The position numbers were made by a program, and so were the translations under genes. Positions 1-11,849 of a DNA stretch of 64,000 nt are shown one piece after another. Origin of the DNA: Aurifilum marmelostoma (lineage: Eukaryota > Ascomycota > Sordariomycetes > Diaporthales > Cryphonectriaceae); NCBI GenBank assembly GCA_027559495.1, contig JAMXSV010000028.1, forward strand, positions 2,914,001-2,978,000, in the 5' to 3' direction. Position 1 is the stretch's first letter, and each line of letters opens with the position of its first letter. The notes below the pieces were generated by a model. The model did no database searches and was not told the origin of the DNA. It saw only the letters and a program-made list of their open reading frames with translations.

Positions 1-2240
1 TAGGAGGATATATAATTTTCTTATATGCTGCTATTTAATAGCATGCTATAATATTAGTTATTAATATTTATATTAAGCTATATATATGCGTAGCTTCCTT
101 TTGCTATTATGCATAGGGACCTTATAGTCCTAATTAACTATTATCCCTTTATAGGCAATCTCTTCTTTTTGGGGCCTTCTTAGCTGCTTATTAAGCTAAT
201 GCCTTAGCTTATTATTATATATACTTATAATGCTTCTTATTGCATTGCTATATATGCTAGGCATATGCCTTATTCTGTATATAGATAGTGCATTATTCTA
301 CTAGATATTGCTACTATTTGCGTTTTTTATCTATGCAAGGCTTAGGGCAATCTTCTAGTAGTTTAATAAGTGCATTATAATATTTCTTTTCTAGTATCTC
401 TTTAAACTATAGTTTAGATTCCTTATATGCCTAAATAAGTTATTCTTTTTCCCTAGTTAGGAATTATCTATATTTAACTTTTTCTTCGAAATAGGTTTAA
501 TAGCTATAATAGATGCATAAGATCTATGCTAATTAGTAGTATCTAAAATAGAATGCATTAATCCTAGGATCCTTTAACTTGCTTGCTTTATAATTCTAAA
601 GTAGGATGCTCCTAAAGAGAGTTTTTAGAAATATTCTGTATATAAGATATTCTATTTGAATATTAATATCTGGGTTATTAGAACTAAGACTACTATATCG
701 GGTAGTTAGTACTAATTCCTTCAAGTTATCTATATATTATTATATAATAGGCTTAAGTAGGATATTAGGCTATCTATTCTAGAAGGTTTCTTTTTTAAGA
801 ATAAGTATTTCTATAGTATATTCTTCTATAGGGGCTAGAGTAAAGTTTGCATTTTCTAAGTTATTATTGCGCCTATTATAGGCTAGGGATATTATAGTAT
901 CTGATATATGCTTATTATTATCTGTAAGCTATATAAGATAGTGCTATAAGAGAAACTTTCCTAGGTCCTATTCTTCCTTAGATTCTTAATCTATAGGGTT
1001 AGTAGAATAATCTAATTATTTATTCTTAATAGAAGCCCTGCTTCTAATAGCAAGTTATTATTATTTCTTAAGTTTCTAGAGGAATTATTCTAAACCTTCT
1101 TTCTCTAAGAGATATAATATGCAACTATTATTATAATATATAGTCTAATTAAGGGACTTATAATTAATAGGATTTATTACTTGCTCTATTAGAATATTTT
1201 TGTTTAAATAATTAGGTTTCTATTATATAGTAATGCTAAGCTATTATTCTTTCTAGATAGATTGCTATTATTTCCTTTATAGTTATTAATATTCCTATAT
1301 AAAGTATTTAGGCTTTCTATAATTAAAGTATGCTTTATTGCCTTTGCCTTAAGTTTGGAAGTTATTGCGTTAATGTGTAGCATCTAGTTCTATTAGGCTA
1401 GCATGCATGCTGCTGCTTTATGCTATACTTATATAATTCTATTATTTTCCTTAGTAGTTCTGCTAAGGCTAGTAGTATCTTCTACTATTAGCTAGGGCCC
1501 TAAATTTCTATAGTTATTTATTATCCTTGCAGTTTTTCTCCTATTGCTATTTAAAGATGCAGTTATTAATCTATATTACTATTATAATATATTCTGCTAG
1601 GTTATTAGATTAGTCTATCTTATAAAGTTCGTTTTTAACTTTATTCTTTAGTTCTTTATAAAACTAGGATATTAATGCTTTATCTTCTTAGCTAACTTAT
1701 TCTATATATTGCTTAAATTTAGCTATATAATTTAAAGCAGCTTTAGTCTGCTTAAGGTCTATAAGACTGCATTTTGCTATATGCTTTTTGTCTAGATTGC
1801 TAAATGCATTCTTAAGTGCTTTCTTGAAACCTTTAAATAAGTTAAAGATAGCTTTAGTTTTCTTATTATAGTTATTGGGTATAGTTAGGTTATTAAGGTA
1901 GTTTTAAAGAGAAGGTTCGAACTAGGCAAGAGCATTGCCTTCTAACTAAGTCTTTGCAAAAACTACCTTTTCTCCCTTATCTATAAATTAAGCTAGATAG
2001 TAGAGAAAATAGGCCTTATACTAAGTAATAAAAGCCTAAAGAGTGCCCTTTGATCCTTTATAAAGAATAAGCTTATCTATCTTATAGACCCTAATCTAAG
2101 TATTGCTAGATTCTTTAAGTTCTTAAATGCAAGCCTATAGGGCTATAATAGTTTGCTATAGCTTAGCGCTAGTCTGGGCTCTGCCTATAATAGAGGAGGT
2201 TAGAGTCTAGGGAGATATTATATTTCTATATTGCTTAAGA
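1..2240 (-). pseudogene. Gag (and start of protease) relic of chromovirus copy 1
   Basis: The minus strand carries the same gag reading frame as in copy 3, broken throughout by TAA and TAG codons of the kind produced by C-to-T change in CAA/CAG or G-to-A change in TGG. No open stretch above 60 codons survives. The function is recognised only by alignment to the copy 3 gag, which holds the Phe-x-Asp-Phe-Glu-Lys and Leu-Asp-Lys-Lys motifs typical of Ty3 capsid domains. Confidence 0.75.
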
Positions 2241-2280
2241 AGGAGTATACTAAACTATACTTAAATAAGAGTTATTAAAA

Positions 2281-2739
2281 TATAATAAGCACTGCTATAA
2301 CTAGGGTATATAATAAGTATATAAAGGGTTTATATTAAGCAAGAATAATATTAAAGTATAATCTAAAGAATATAGAAATAACTTTTAAAGTTTTCTATAG
2401 TATATTACTAGCAGTAAAGCTATTATTTGTATTAGAGATAATACTTAAATTAATAACTAAAGAGCTATATACTAAATCTATTTAATAGTAATAAATATAT
2501 CCTTATATATCTAGTCTTCTAATATAGCTAACTTGGATAGCAATATATCCAAACTATCTAGATATCCCTAGATAGCATATATCCAAAGCTATCTATCCTA
2601 ATTAGTCCTTATTCTAACCCTAACTCTAGGTTATATAATCCTAGCGTGGCTCTATAGGTAAGTGTTGAACTTCCTGCACTAAGGGTTCTGTTCTAGGTGG
2701 CCCTAGTGTCCTATATTATAACGGTTGCGGGTTATAATA
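2281..2739 (-). repeat. 5' LTR of chromovirus copy 1 (459 bp, LTR type A)
   Basis: Same length and order of motifs as the two LTRs of copy 3. On the + strand it begins TATAATAAGC (ancestral TGTAATGAGC) and ends GGGTTATAATA (ancestral GGGTCATAACA). The last 100 bp retain many CpA/TpG sites and are far less mutated than the rest. Confidence 0.9.
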
Positions 2740-2743
2740 TATC

Positions 2744-3112
2744 TTAAGGACTGCTTTAGCAATAGCTAGTATTAAGCTAGAAATGCTTTCTTCTAAATAG
2801 AAGAGAGATTTTATATATAAAGCCTATAATTATAGAAAGATTCTTAGATATATACTAGGCTAAGGATTTATTAAGCTTAAAAGCGCTAGAGAGATTTAAT
2901 ATCTTAACTTCTTTTCTATAGCAATAGAAGAGATAAATAGCAAATAATATAATATCCTTGCTACTAAAGAGAAATATGCCTATTATTAGTTTATTATACT
3001 TTCTAATAAGGAATTAGGCTTTAGGGAGGTCTTAAGAATGCTTAAAATCTTGCACTATTAGTAGAAAGCTAAGATTTAGAGGGTTTATATAAATAATAGT
3101 ATAGAGCTTTTA
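2744..3112 (+). pseudogene. Ty1/copia pol fragment A (integrase core, left part)
   Basis: A single frame starting at 2744 runs to 3112 with only TAA/TAG interruptions. Around 2960-3110 it reads like the copia integrase core: a Lys-Tyr-Ala segment, Phe-Arg-Glu-x-Leu-x-Met-x-Lys, then VYINNSIELL, where the Asn pair replaces the Asp-Asn expected at a catalytic aspartate. Chromovirus copy 2 interrupts the frame at 3112. The frame resumes exactly in phase at 10814 once one copy of the TTTTA duplication is removed. Calling it copia integrase rests on family motifs and on the downstream reverse-transcriptase segment. Confidence 0.75.
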
Positions 3113-3644
3113 TGTAATGAGCACTGCTGTAACCGGGGTATACAATAAGTACACAAAGGGTTTATGTTAGGCAAGAACGATATTAAAGTGTAATCTAAAG
3201 AATATAGAAATAACTTTCAAAGTCTTCTGCAGTATATCACTAGCAGTAAAGCTATTACTTATATTAGAGGTAATACTTAGATTAATAACTAAAGAGCTAT
3301 ATACTAGATCTATCTAATAGTAGCGAATATATCTCTTATATAACCTATTCTTTAGTCCTTTATTAATAGTATTAGTTCTTTCCTAGTAGGGATAGGCTAG
3401 AGTTAATATTAAATCCTTTAACTAGTTAACTAAGTTAATACTAATTCCTTTAACTAGTTAATAAAGTTAATATCAATTCCTTTAACTAAGCAATCTTTAT
3501 AATCCTAATTCTAGCTTATATAATCTTATTATGCTAGTTCTATCTTAGAGTATTAGACTTCTAGCTCTCTATAATCTATTCTATATAGCCTTAATACTAT
3601 GCTATAATCTTTATTATAATCTATATATTAGATAGATTATAATA
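3113..3644 (-). repeat. 3' LTR of chromovirus copy 2 (532 bp, LTR type B)
   Basis: Begins TGTAATGAGC on the + strand and ends at 3644; it pairs with 10277-10808 at equal length. The first 230 bp match type A LTRs (copies 1 and 3), and the remainder is largely different. The first 110 bp are lightly mutated while the inner part is heavily RIPed. Confidence 0.92.
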
Positions 3645-3699
3645 TTATCTCTCTCTTATAGATTATTATTCCTAATAATTTTCTTATAAGTTTTTCTGC

Positions 3700-4320
3700 T
3701 ATTATCTTACTGCATTATTATGCCTTTCTAATTAGAATATTAAATAGAATTGCAAAACTAAAATCCTTTAATTCTTATTCTAATAGATTAAAGCGGGAAG
3801 AAGTCTTTTTATTTAATTATTCTTTCTAAAGCTATTATTATAATTCCCTATTTTTCCTATAATGCTTAGGGCTTAAAATCTTATTAGGTATTTCTTAAGG
3901 ATTCTTCCTAGTGCGCTAAATGCATGCATTGCTAATATTCTAAATGCAATATTCTTAAATTAACCAACTCTTCTAAGCTTCTTAATATCTCCTCCTAGCA
4001 TTAAAAGTTAGAGGACGAAATCGAAGACCTCGAGCTAAAGTTAATATATCTTTGCTAATAGAAGAAGATATAGAGAGAGAAGATAGCTCGGGCCATTCAT
4101 TAAGGCTTAACGAATCTAGGAGAGTTAGAGCGTCTAAAGGCGGAGGAGGCAGAGGCCGAGGCTGAGCGTCTAGCCACCAAAGAGGCTAACTAAGGCGCTA
4201 AGGCCTTAGCTCCCGAGGGCCCTCCCTCTAATAGCCAGCCTGTAGAGGGGGCTAGTTAGACCCCACTAGACCTAAGTATTCTAGATAAATATAGGCTAGA
4301 AGATATAGCTAAACCTTTAG
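3700..4320 (+). pseudogene. Antisense ORF relic in copy 2: Cys-rich motif plus coiled coil
   Basis: On the strand opposite to gag-pol, one frame keeps Cys codons at 3912, 3921, 3930 and 3945 (a C-x2-C-x2-C-x4-C spacing). It then runs in the same phase into an acidic heptad-like stretch at 4008-4055 and an Ala/Glu-rich helix at 4119-4190. The only interruptions are TAA and TAG. The segment 4010-4270 is noticeably GC-richer than the rest of the block. The Cys-cluster plus coiled-coil architecture resembles repetitive hypothetical proteins I know from many fungal genomes, but their function is unknown. Start and end are approximate. Confidence 0.6.
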
Positions 4321-4549
4321 TTAGCTGCTAACCCTTAGCCTAGCTTAATGCATCTTTTCTTTCTAATACTATTCTTAACTAGTATTTCTTTAATTAGTAG
4401 CTTATTTTGTTAATTAGTAAGATATTTAATTAATAAGCTGCATTTCTAATATTTCTATAAGCTAACTAATTACTGCTATAACTATTCTTTCTTAGACTAA
4501 TATTATATAAGCTATTTTAATGCATTAGTAATATTTTCTAAAGATTTCT

Positions 4550-7500
4550 ATATATTTTTGCTTAAGGGGTAGCCTTTCTACTTAACTAAGTATTCTAGTA
4601 TATTATTCTAGCTCCTATGCTTAAAGATTTTTCTAATCTTATATTCTAGTTTATTATTTTTAACTTTAATACTATTATTAATCTTTATATTCTATATTGC
4701 TAGCTTTAGTAGTAAAATATAGAAAACTAGATATATTCTTATGCTATAGGGGAATGCAAGTTTATAATTAATTAGTAAGATTTTCTATAAAATCTTAAAT
4801 AAATTAAGCTTTTTATAATTAAGCTTATTACTAGGTCTCTTTATCTTAATATTTTATCGAAAAAGGTAGATCTTATCTTCCTTTTTAAGGATTAATCCCC
4901 TAATTCTTTTAGTATTTGCATATCTTATCATTTATTTCCTAATAAATGCAAGTTCTTACTATAGTTCTTTATAGATCTTCTAAATCCTTTAAGCTTTCTT
5001 ATCTACTGCTTCTGCATTTGCTTCTAGCAATGCTTTATAGTATACTATAAGGTTATGCCTATATATTATATAGAATAGCAATATCTTTATTATATTTATA
5101 TTTATGCTATTATATGCAAATTATGCTAATAGCAATAATTTAATCTAATTATTTTATTTATAATTAATATAATAATATAAATATTATTCTAAAATTTAAT
5201 TTATATATTCTATTTATTTATCTATTTATAAATAAAATGCAGTTAATATCTTATAAGCTGCTTTAAGCTGCTTTGCAAGTAAAGTCTAGAAGTTTAACGC
5301 AAACTTCCTATCCCTATCTAAGATAATTTCCTATAGCATGCTATAATTAGCTATAATTATTCTAAGAAATATATATATAAGATCTTCTGCTATACTGCTC
5401 TCCTTATATAGTAGAAAGTAAGCATACTTGCTTAGTCTGCAAACTATTACTAGAATATTATTAAATTGCACTTTAGTTAAGAGTTCTTATAAAAGAGGTA
5501 GCTTAATAATAAAGTTTAGGCTAGCTAATTGCTAAACTAAACTTAGTACTAGTAGAGAGTAAAGCAATCTATAAAGCTTATATCTTTTTGCCTTATTCTT
5601 CTTGCAATTATTGCAATTTTATAAGAGATTCTTAACTCTCTTTTTAAGGCCTAGCAAGTTCTAGTATCTCGAAATCTATACTAAAATTGCTCTAACTCCC
5701 TAATATCTATATGCTAGAGCACTATATATATTCTAAATATACTAATCTTATTTCTCTAGGGTTATATTCTCTAAGTTCTTGCTTATTTAACTAATTCTAA
5801 GAGCAGTATTTAGCTCCCTATATGCATTAATAAGATTTCCTTCTCTATTTATTATAAAAATATTCTAGATTTCTTCTATAACCTTATTCTAATAATTAGA
5901 CCTTTTATTAAGGGCATTTACTTTAGCATTCTCTTTTTCTTAAATATAAATAATTTTAAGATTAAACTATAATAGGTATTTTGCTTATCTTACTTATTAT
6001 TTATTAAGTATCTTTATTATAGTAAATATAATAAGATTTTTGTAATTAAAGAATACTTTAATCTAGTATTTTGCGCTAATAAGATATTATTCCTATTTCT
6101 TAAATGCTTCTATAATAGCTATAAGTTCCTTATTTAGTATTCTATACTGCAACTCTAATTTATTAAGCTTCTTTAAGAAGTTAGCAATTAGTCTTAATTA
6201 TTCTTTTTCATTGTGCTAGTTAAATTCTGCTCTAATAGCAAAGTCTAATGCATCTATATATAATTCGAGTTCCTTGCTAAGATCTAGTTCTTTGCAAATC
6301 GGATCTTTTAATATAAGATCCTTAATTTTATTAAATGCTTGCTATTATTCTTCTGCCTAACGAAATAGCATTTCTTTTTTAGTAAGTTCTATAAAGGGCT
6401 TAATTTCCTTACTATAATCCTTAATAAATTATCTATAGAAATTAATATATCTAAGGAATGCTTAAATATCTATAAGGTTTCTAGATGCAAGCTAATCCTT
6501 AATTGCCTTAATTTTATCTTTCTGCATATAAATCTTGCTTAGTTTGAGAGTATATCTAAGATAATCTACTTTCTAAATATAGAAATAATATTTAGTAGGT
6601 TCTACTAGCATCTTAGCATCTTGCAGTATCTATAGTATAGTTTGCATATATTATTTATATATCTTAAGGTCTTTTGAGTAAATAAGAATATTATTTAGAT
6701 AGGCAATAGCAAAAATATTAAGGAATTTGCAGAGAATATAATTAATTATGCATTAAAATATAGCTAGTGCGTTAGTTAGTTTAAATAGTATAATATAATA
6801 TTTGTAATATCTATAGCAAGTCCTAAAGGCTATTTTCTATTTATGCTTCTCTGCAATTTATATATAATAGTAGCCTTCTTTAAAATTAAGTATAGTAAAC
6901 TATTGCGCGCCTTGCATTCTATCTTATAATTTATTGCTTCTTAGCAGAGAATAATAATCTTTAATTGTTATATTATTAAATTATCTAAAGTCTATATATA
7001 GCCTAAGTTTGCTTATTTTTTTTAGATATAAAGAGAATTGGGTATTCTGCTAGAGAGTATAATTCTCTAATATATTCTCTTTTAAGATTCTTGTCTAGGT
7101 ACTCCCTAAGTGCCTTGAGTTTTGCTTTATCTAGTCTATAAATAGGGAAAAACTTTAATTCTATTCCTTCCTTAAGAAGTATTTTGTAGTCGAATTAGGT
7201 TCTAGCAGAAAGTAATCCTTTATACTTTCCTAAAAATAATCTAGTAAATTTATAGTACTTTTATAATATACTATTAAATATTAGTAGAAGTCCTTCTTCT
7301 ATTGCTACTGCTTATAGGAATAGGAGGTACTATTAAGCGTTCTTAGGCAATATTGCAGAAGTATTATATTCTAATTAGCTTTATCCGATTTTTTATAATT
7401 CTTAGTTTATCTGCTTCTGCAGCCTATCCTAGCTGCCCTAGGCTAGACTAAGTTTCTAAGGCTATAGCTTCTATTTTTGTTATTGCTGCCTATTATTATT

Positions 7501-10230
7501 ACTCTATATTAGACTAAGTCCTTCCGACTAGTTTCTATTTATTTATATATTTAATCTATACCTATTCTATATCTATAGATTCGAGGCGTTTATAGTTCTT
7601 CTTTATAAGCTATTAGTTCCTACTAATTTAGAGGTATATATTAAGTTCTTATTTAAGCGCCTTTCTTAGCTATCCTTAGTAACTAAGTCTTGTTCTGCGC
7701 CTTTAATTGCAATTATCCTATTGGGTATAGCTTATTCCTAAGAGATCTAGCTAGTAGTCTAATTAATTCGAGGATTATGCTCCTTAAGCTATAAAAGTTC
7801 TAATATTATATTATAATATGCTATATTTATAATATTAAAGGAAATAAGTATTATATATCCTTAGTTTAAAATAGATAGATAATTAGTCTTTTTATTAATT
7901 ATCCCTTAGTTATACGCAATAGATTATCCTTCTATAGTATTAAGGGTATAGGGCTTTATCTTCTATTGCTATAATATTTTTACTATATTAATAATATAGG
8001 GGGATATATAATTCTCTTATACGCTACTATCTAATAGCGCGCTATAATATTAGCTCTTAATATTTATATTAAGGCATATATATGCATAGCTTCCTTTTGC
8101 TATTATGTATAGGAACTTTATAATCCTAATCAACTATTATCTCTTTATAAGCGATCTTTCCTTTTTAGAGCCTTTTTAGCTGCCTTTTAAGCTAATATCT
8201 TAGCTTGTTATTAAGCATACTTATATTGCTTCTCGCTGCATTGCTATATATGCTAGGCATATACTTTATTCTGCATATAGATAGTATATTATTCTACTAA
8301 ATATTGCCACTACTTACGTTTCTTATTTATATAAGATCTAGAGCAATCTTCTAGTAGACTAATAAATGCATTATAGTGTTTTTTATCTAGTACTTCCCTA
8401 AACTATAGTTCGAATTCTTTATATGCCCAAATAAGTTATCCTTCTTCCCTAATTAGGAACTATCTATATTTAACCTTTTCCTCAAAATAAATTCGGCAGC
8501 TATAATAGATATATAAGATCTATACTAATTAATAGTATCTAAGGTAGAATGCATTAATCCTAGAATCCTCTAGTTTATTTACTTTATAATTCTAAAGTAG
8601 GATGCTCCTAAAGAGGATTTTTAGAGATATTCTATATATAAGATATTCTATTTGAATGTTAATATTTAGGTTATTAGAATTAAGGCTACTGCATTGGGTA
8701 GTTAGTACTAATTCTTCTAAGTTATCTATATATTATTGCATAATAGATTCAAATAGGATATTAGATTATTTATCCTAGAAGGTCCCTTCTTCTAGAGTAA
8801 GTATTTCTATAATATATTTTTCTATAGGGGCTAGAGTAAAGTCTGCATTTTCTAAGTTATTATTGCGCCTATTATAGGCTAGGGATGCTATAGTATCTAA
8901 TATATGCTTATTATAGTTTATAAGCTATATAAGATAATGCTATAGGGGAAACTTCTCTAGGTCCTATTCTTCCTTAGATCTCTAATCCCTAGGATTAGTG
9001 GAATAGTCTAATTGTTCTTCTTTAATGGAAGCCCTGCCTCTAGTAGCGAGTTATTATTATCCCTTAGATTTCCGGAGGAACTATTCTAAACTTTCTTTCT
9101 CCAAAAGGTATAATACGCAATTATTATTATAATATATAGTCTAACTAAGAGATTTATAATTAATAGAGTCTATTACTTGCTCTATTAAGATATTTTTATT
9201 TAGATAATTAAGTTCCTATTAAATAGCAATATTAAGCTATTATCCCTCTTAGATAGATTGCTATTATTTCTTTTATAATTATTAATATTCCTATGCAAAG
9301 TATTTAAGCTTTCTATAATTAAAGCATACTCTATTGCCTTTGCCTTAGTTCTAAAAGTTATTATATTAATGCATAGCGTTTAATTCTATTAAGCTAGCAT
9401 ATATGCTGCTGCTCTATATTATACTTATATAGCTCTATTATTTGCTTTAGTAATTCTGCTAAGGCTGGTAGCGTTTTCTACTATTAGCTAGGGCTCTAAA
9501 TTTCTATAGTTATCTATTGCCCTTGCAGTTTTTCTTCTATTATTATTCAAAAATGCAGTTATTAATCTATACTACTATTGCAATATATTCTACTAAATTA
9601 TTAGATTAATCTATTTTATATAATTTATCTTTAACTTTATTCTTTAGTTCTTTATAGAACTAGGATATTAATGCTTTATCTTCTTAGCTAACTTATTCTA
9701 TATATTGCCTAAATTTAGCTATATAATCTAAAGCAGCTTTAGTCTATTTAAGGTCTATAAGACTGCATTCTGCTATATACTTCTTATTTAGGTTGCTAAA
9801 TGCATTCTTAAGTGCTTTCTTGAAATTTTTAAATAAGTTAAAGATAGCTTTAGTTTCCTTATTACGATTATCGGGCATAGTTAGATTATTAAGGTAGTCT
9901 TAAAGTAAAAGTTTGAACTAAGCAAAAGCATTACTTTCTAACTAAATTCCTGCAAAGACTGCCTTCTCTCCCTTATCTATAAACTAGGCTGAATAATAGA
10001 GAAAGTAGGCCTTGCATTAAGTAATAAAAGCTTAAAGAGTGCTTTTCGATCCTTTATAAGGAATAGGTTTATCTATCTTATAAACCTTAACTTATATATT
10101 GCTAGATTCTTTAAATTCCTAAATATAAGCTTATAAAGCTATAATAGTTTGCTATAGCTTAGCGCTAGTTTAGGTCCTGCCTATAGTAAAGGAGATTAGA
10201 GTTTAGGGAGATATTATATTTCTATATTGC
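4550..10230 (-). pseudogene. Gag-pol relic of chromovirus copy 2
   Basis: Minus-strand remains of a chromovirus polyprotein. The order from right to left is gag (about 10,230-8,000), protease, reverse transcriptase (active-site box near 6,690), RNase H, integrase and a chromodomain at about 4,568-4,660, whose Lys-Trp-Lys-Gly-Tyr core is recognisable by match to copy 3. The frame is destroyed by dense TAA/TAG codons and by Asp-to-Asn changes in catalytic motifs. It cannot encode active enzymes. Confidence 0.85.
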
Positions 10231-10276
10231 TTAAGAAGGAGTATACTAAATTATACTTAAATAAGAGTTATTAAAA

Positions 10277-10808
10277 TATAATAAGCATTGCTATAACTAG
10301 AATATATAATAAGTATATAAAGAGTTTATATTAAGCAAGAATAATATTAAAGTATAATCTAAAGAATATAGAAATAACTTTTAAAGTCTTCTATAATATA
10401 TTACTAGCAATAAAGCTATTACTTATATTAGAGGTAATATTTAGATTAATAACTAAAGAGCTATATACTAGATCTATTTAATAGTAGCAAATATATCTCT
10501 TATATAATCTATTCTTTAGTTCTTTATTAGTAGTATTAGTTCCTTTCTAGCAAAGGTAGGCTAGAGTTAATATTAAATCCTTCGACTAGTTAACTAAGTT
10601 AATACTAATTCCTTTAACTGGTCGATAGAGTCGATATTGATTTCTTTAACTAAGCAACCTTTATAACCCTAACCCTGGCTTATGTAATCTCGTTGTGCTA
10701 GTTCTGTTCTAGAGTGTTGGACTCCCGGCTCCCTGTAGTTCGTTCCGTGTGGCCTTAGTGCTGTGCCGCAATCTTTGTTATGACCTGCATGTTGGATGGG
10801 TCATAACA
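10277..10808 (-). repeat. 5' LTR of chromovirus copy 2 (532 bp, LTR type B)
   Basis: Pairs with 3113-3644. It ends GGGTCATAACA at 10808, the best-preserved LTR terminus in the block. Bases 10,600-10,808 are nearly free of RIP and retain CpA, TpG and CpG sites. Confidence 0.93.
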
Positions 10809-11335
10809 TTTTAGAAAAAGATAAAAATAAGCTTTAATAGTAGCTTAGAAAGAAGGGGATTAGGCTAATGCTATTATTGCTATATATGCTTAAATAAAAT
10901 AGCTTAGCTAAATATTTAAATTGCATTATTATAGAAAAGGTATGCTGCTAGATAAAGGATCTAAAAATGCTATACTTATTATAGCCCTATCTATTTAAGG
11001 CAGCAGTAGCTATTATAAACTTTACTATTAATAATTAAATAAAGGCATTAAATTAATGCCCTTATAAGGCTTTCTTTAATAAATGCCTTCTAGGCAATAA
11101 TTATAAGCTATATCTAAGTAATGCTATTATATTAAGGCAGCAATGTATAATTTATATTCTTAGCAAATATTATTAATAAGGCAATAAATTTAAGCTAAAA
11201 GGAGAGCTTAGTATTATACTAAACTAGCTACTAAATATAGATATTGCAAAGCTATTTACTTAATTTAAAATATATTTAATTAAATAATTTAGCATACTTT
11301 GCTAAAAGATTATTATTATAGCAAATCTTATAATA
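10809..11335 (+). pseudogene. Ty1/copia pol fragment B (integrase, C-terminal part)
   Basis: Continues the frame of fragment A in phase from 10814. Segments recognisable as copia integrase include KAAVAIINFT followed by CPYKAFF (the AVYIINRTP...TPYE region of intact copias). They are followed by a Gly-Asn-Lys-Phe-Lys / Gly-Glu-Leu segment and then KIYLIK before 11,330. All stops are TAA or TAG. It ends at the TAATA duplication (11331-11335) where copy 3 inserted, and continues at 18878. Confidence 0.78.
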
Positions 11336-11794
11336 TATTATAACCCGCAACTATTATAATATAGGATATCAGAGCCACCTAGAACAGAACCCTTAGTGCG
11401 GGAAGTTTAACACTTACCTACAGAGCTACGCTAGGATTACGTAACCCAGGGTTAGGGTTAGAATAAGGACTAACCAGGATAGATAGCTTTAGATATATGC
11501 TATCTAGGGATATCTAGATAGTTTGGATATATTGCTATCTAAGTTAGCTATATTAGAAGACTAGATATATAAGGATATATTTATTACTATTAGATAGATT
11601 TAGTATATAGCTCTTTAATTATTAATCTAAGTATTATCTCTAATATAAGTAATAGCTTTACTGCTAGTAATATACTGCAGAAAACTTTAAAAGTTATTTC
11701 TATATTTTTTGGATTATACTTTAATATTATTCTTGCCTAATATAAACCCTTTATATACTTATTATATATCCTAGTTATAGCAGTGCTTATTATA
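11336..11794 (+). repeat. 5' LTR of chromovirus copy 3 (459 bp, LTR type A)
   Basis: Starts TATTATAACCC (ancestral TGTTATGACCC) and ends GCTTATTATA (ancestral GCTCATTACA). Bases 11,344-11,470 are lightly mutated and keep ACA, CCA and TCA sites that are absent further in. Confidence 0.93.
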
Positions 11795-11849
11795 TTTTAA
11801 TAACTCTTATTTAAGTATAGTTTAGTATACTTCTTCTTAAGCAATATAA

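Larger units (their letters stand above)
1..2739 (-). mobile_element. Ty3/gypsy chromovirus copy 1, RIP-degraded, cut by the window edge
   Basis: This is the 5' part of a minus-strand LTR retrotransposon: a 459-bp LTR at 2281-2739 followed leftwards by a gag relic. Its body matches, base for base apart from C/T and G/A changes, the gag region of copy 2 (about 7998-10276), and the reverse complement matches copy 3 (about 11795-14090). The right edge is set by the LTR terminus, because the copia pol frame resumes at 2744. The 5 bp next to it (2740-2744, TATCT) should be the target-site duplication, but its partner lies outside the window. There is no intact reading frame. Base composition is very AT-rich, with CpA retained almost only as GpCpA, so the element is dead. 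Confidence 0.9.
3113..10808 (-). mobile_element. Ty3/gypsy chromovirus copy 2, complete, RIP-degraded
   Basis: A 7.7-kb element with 532-bp LTRs at both ends (3113-3644 and 10277-10808) and a perfect 5-bp target-site duplication, TTTTA (3108-3112 and 10809-10813). Transcription would run leftwards: gag about 10,230-8,000, then protease, reverse transcriptase, RNase H, integrase and chromodomain down to about 4,560. The YLDDILIYS-type reverse-transcriptase box survives on the minus strand near 6,676-6,702 with both Asp codons turned into Asn. Between the chromodomain and the 3' LTR lies an antisense frame (see 3700-4320). It is inserted in the integrase region of the older copia element. Confidence 0.95.
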
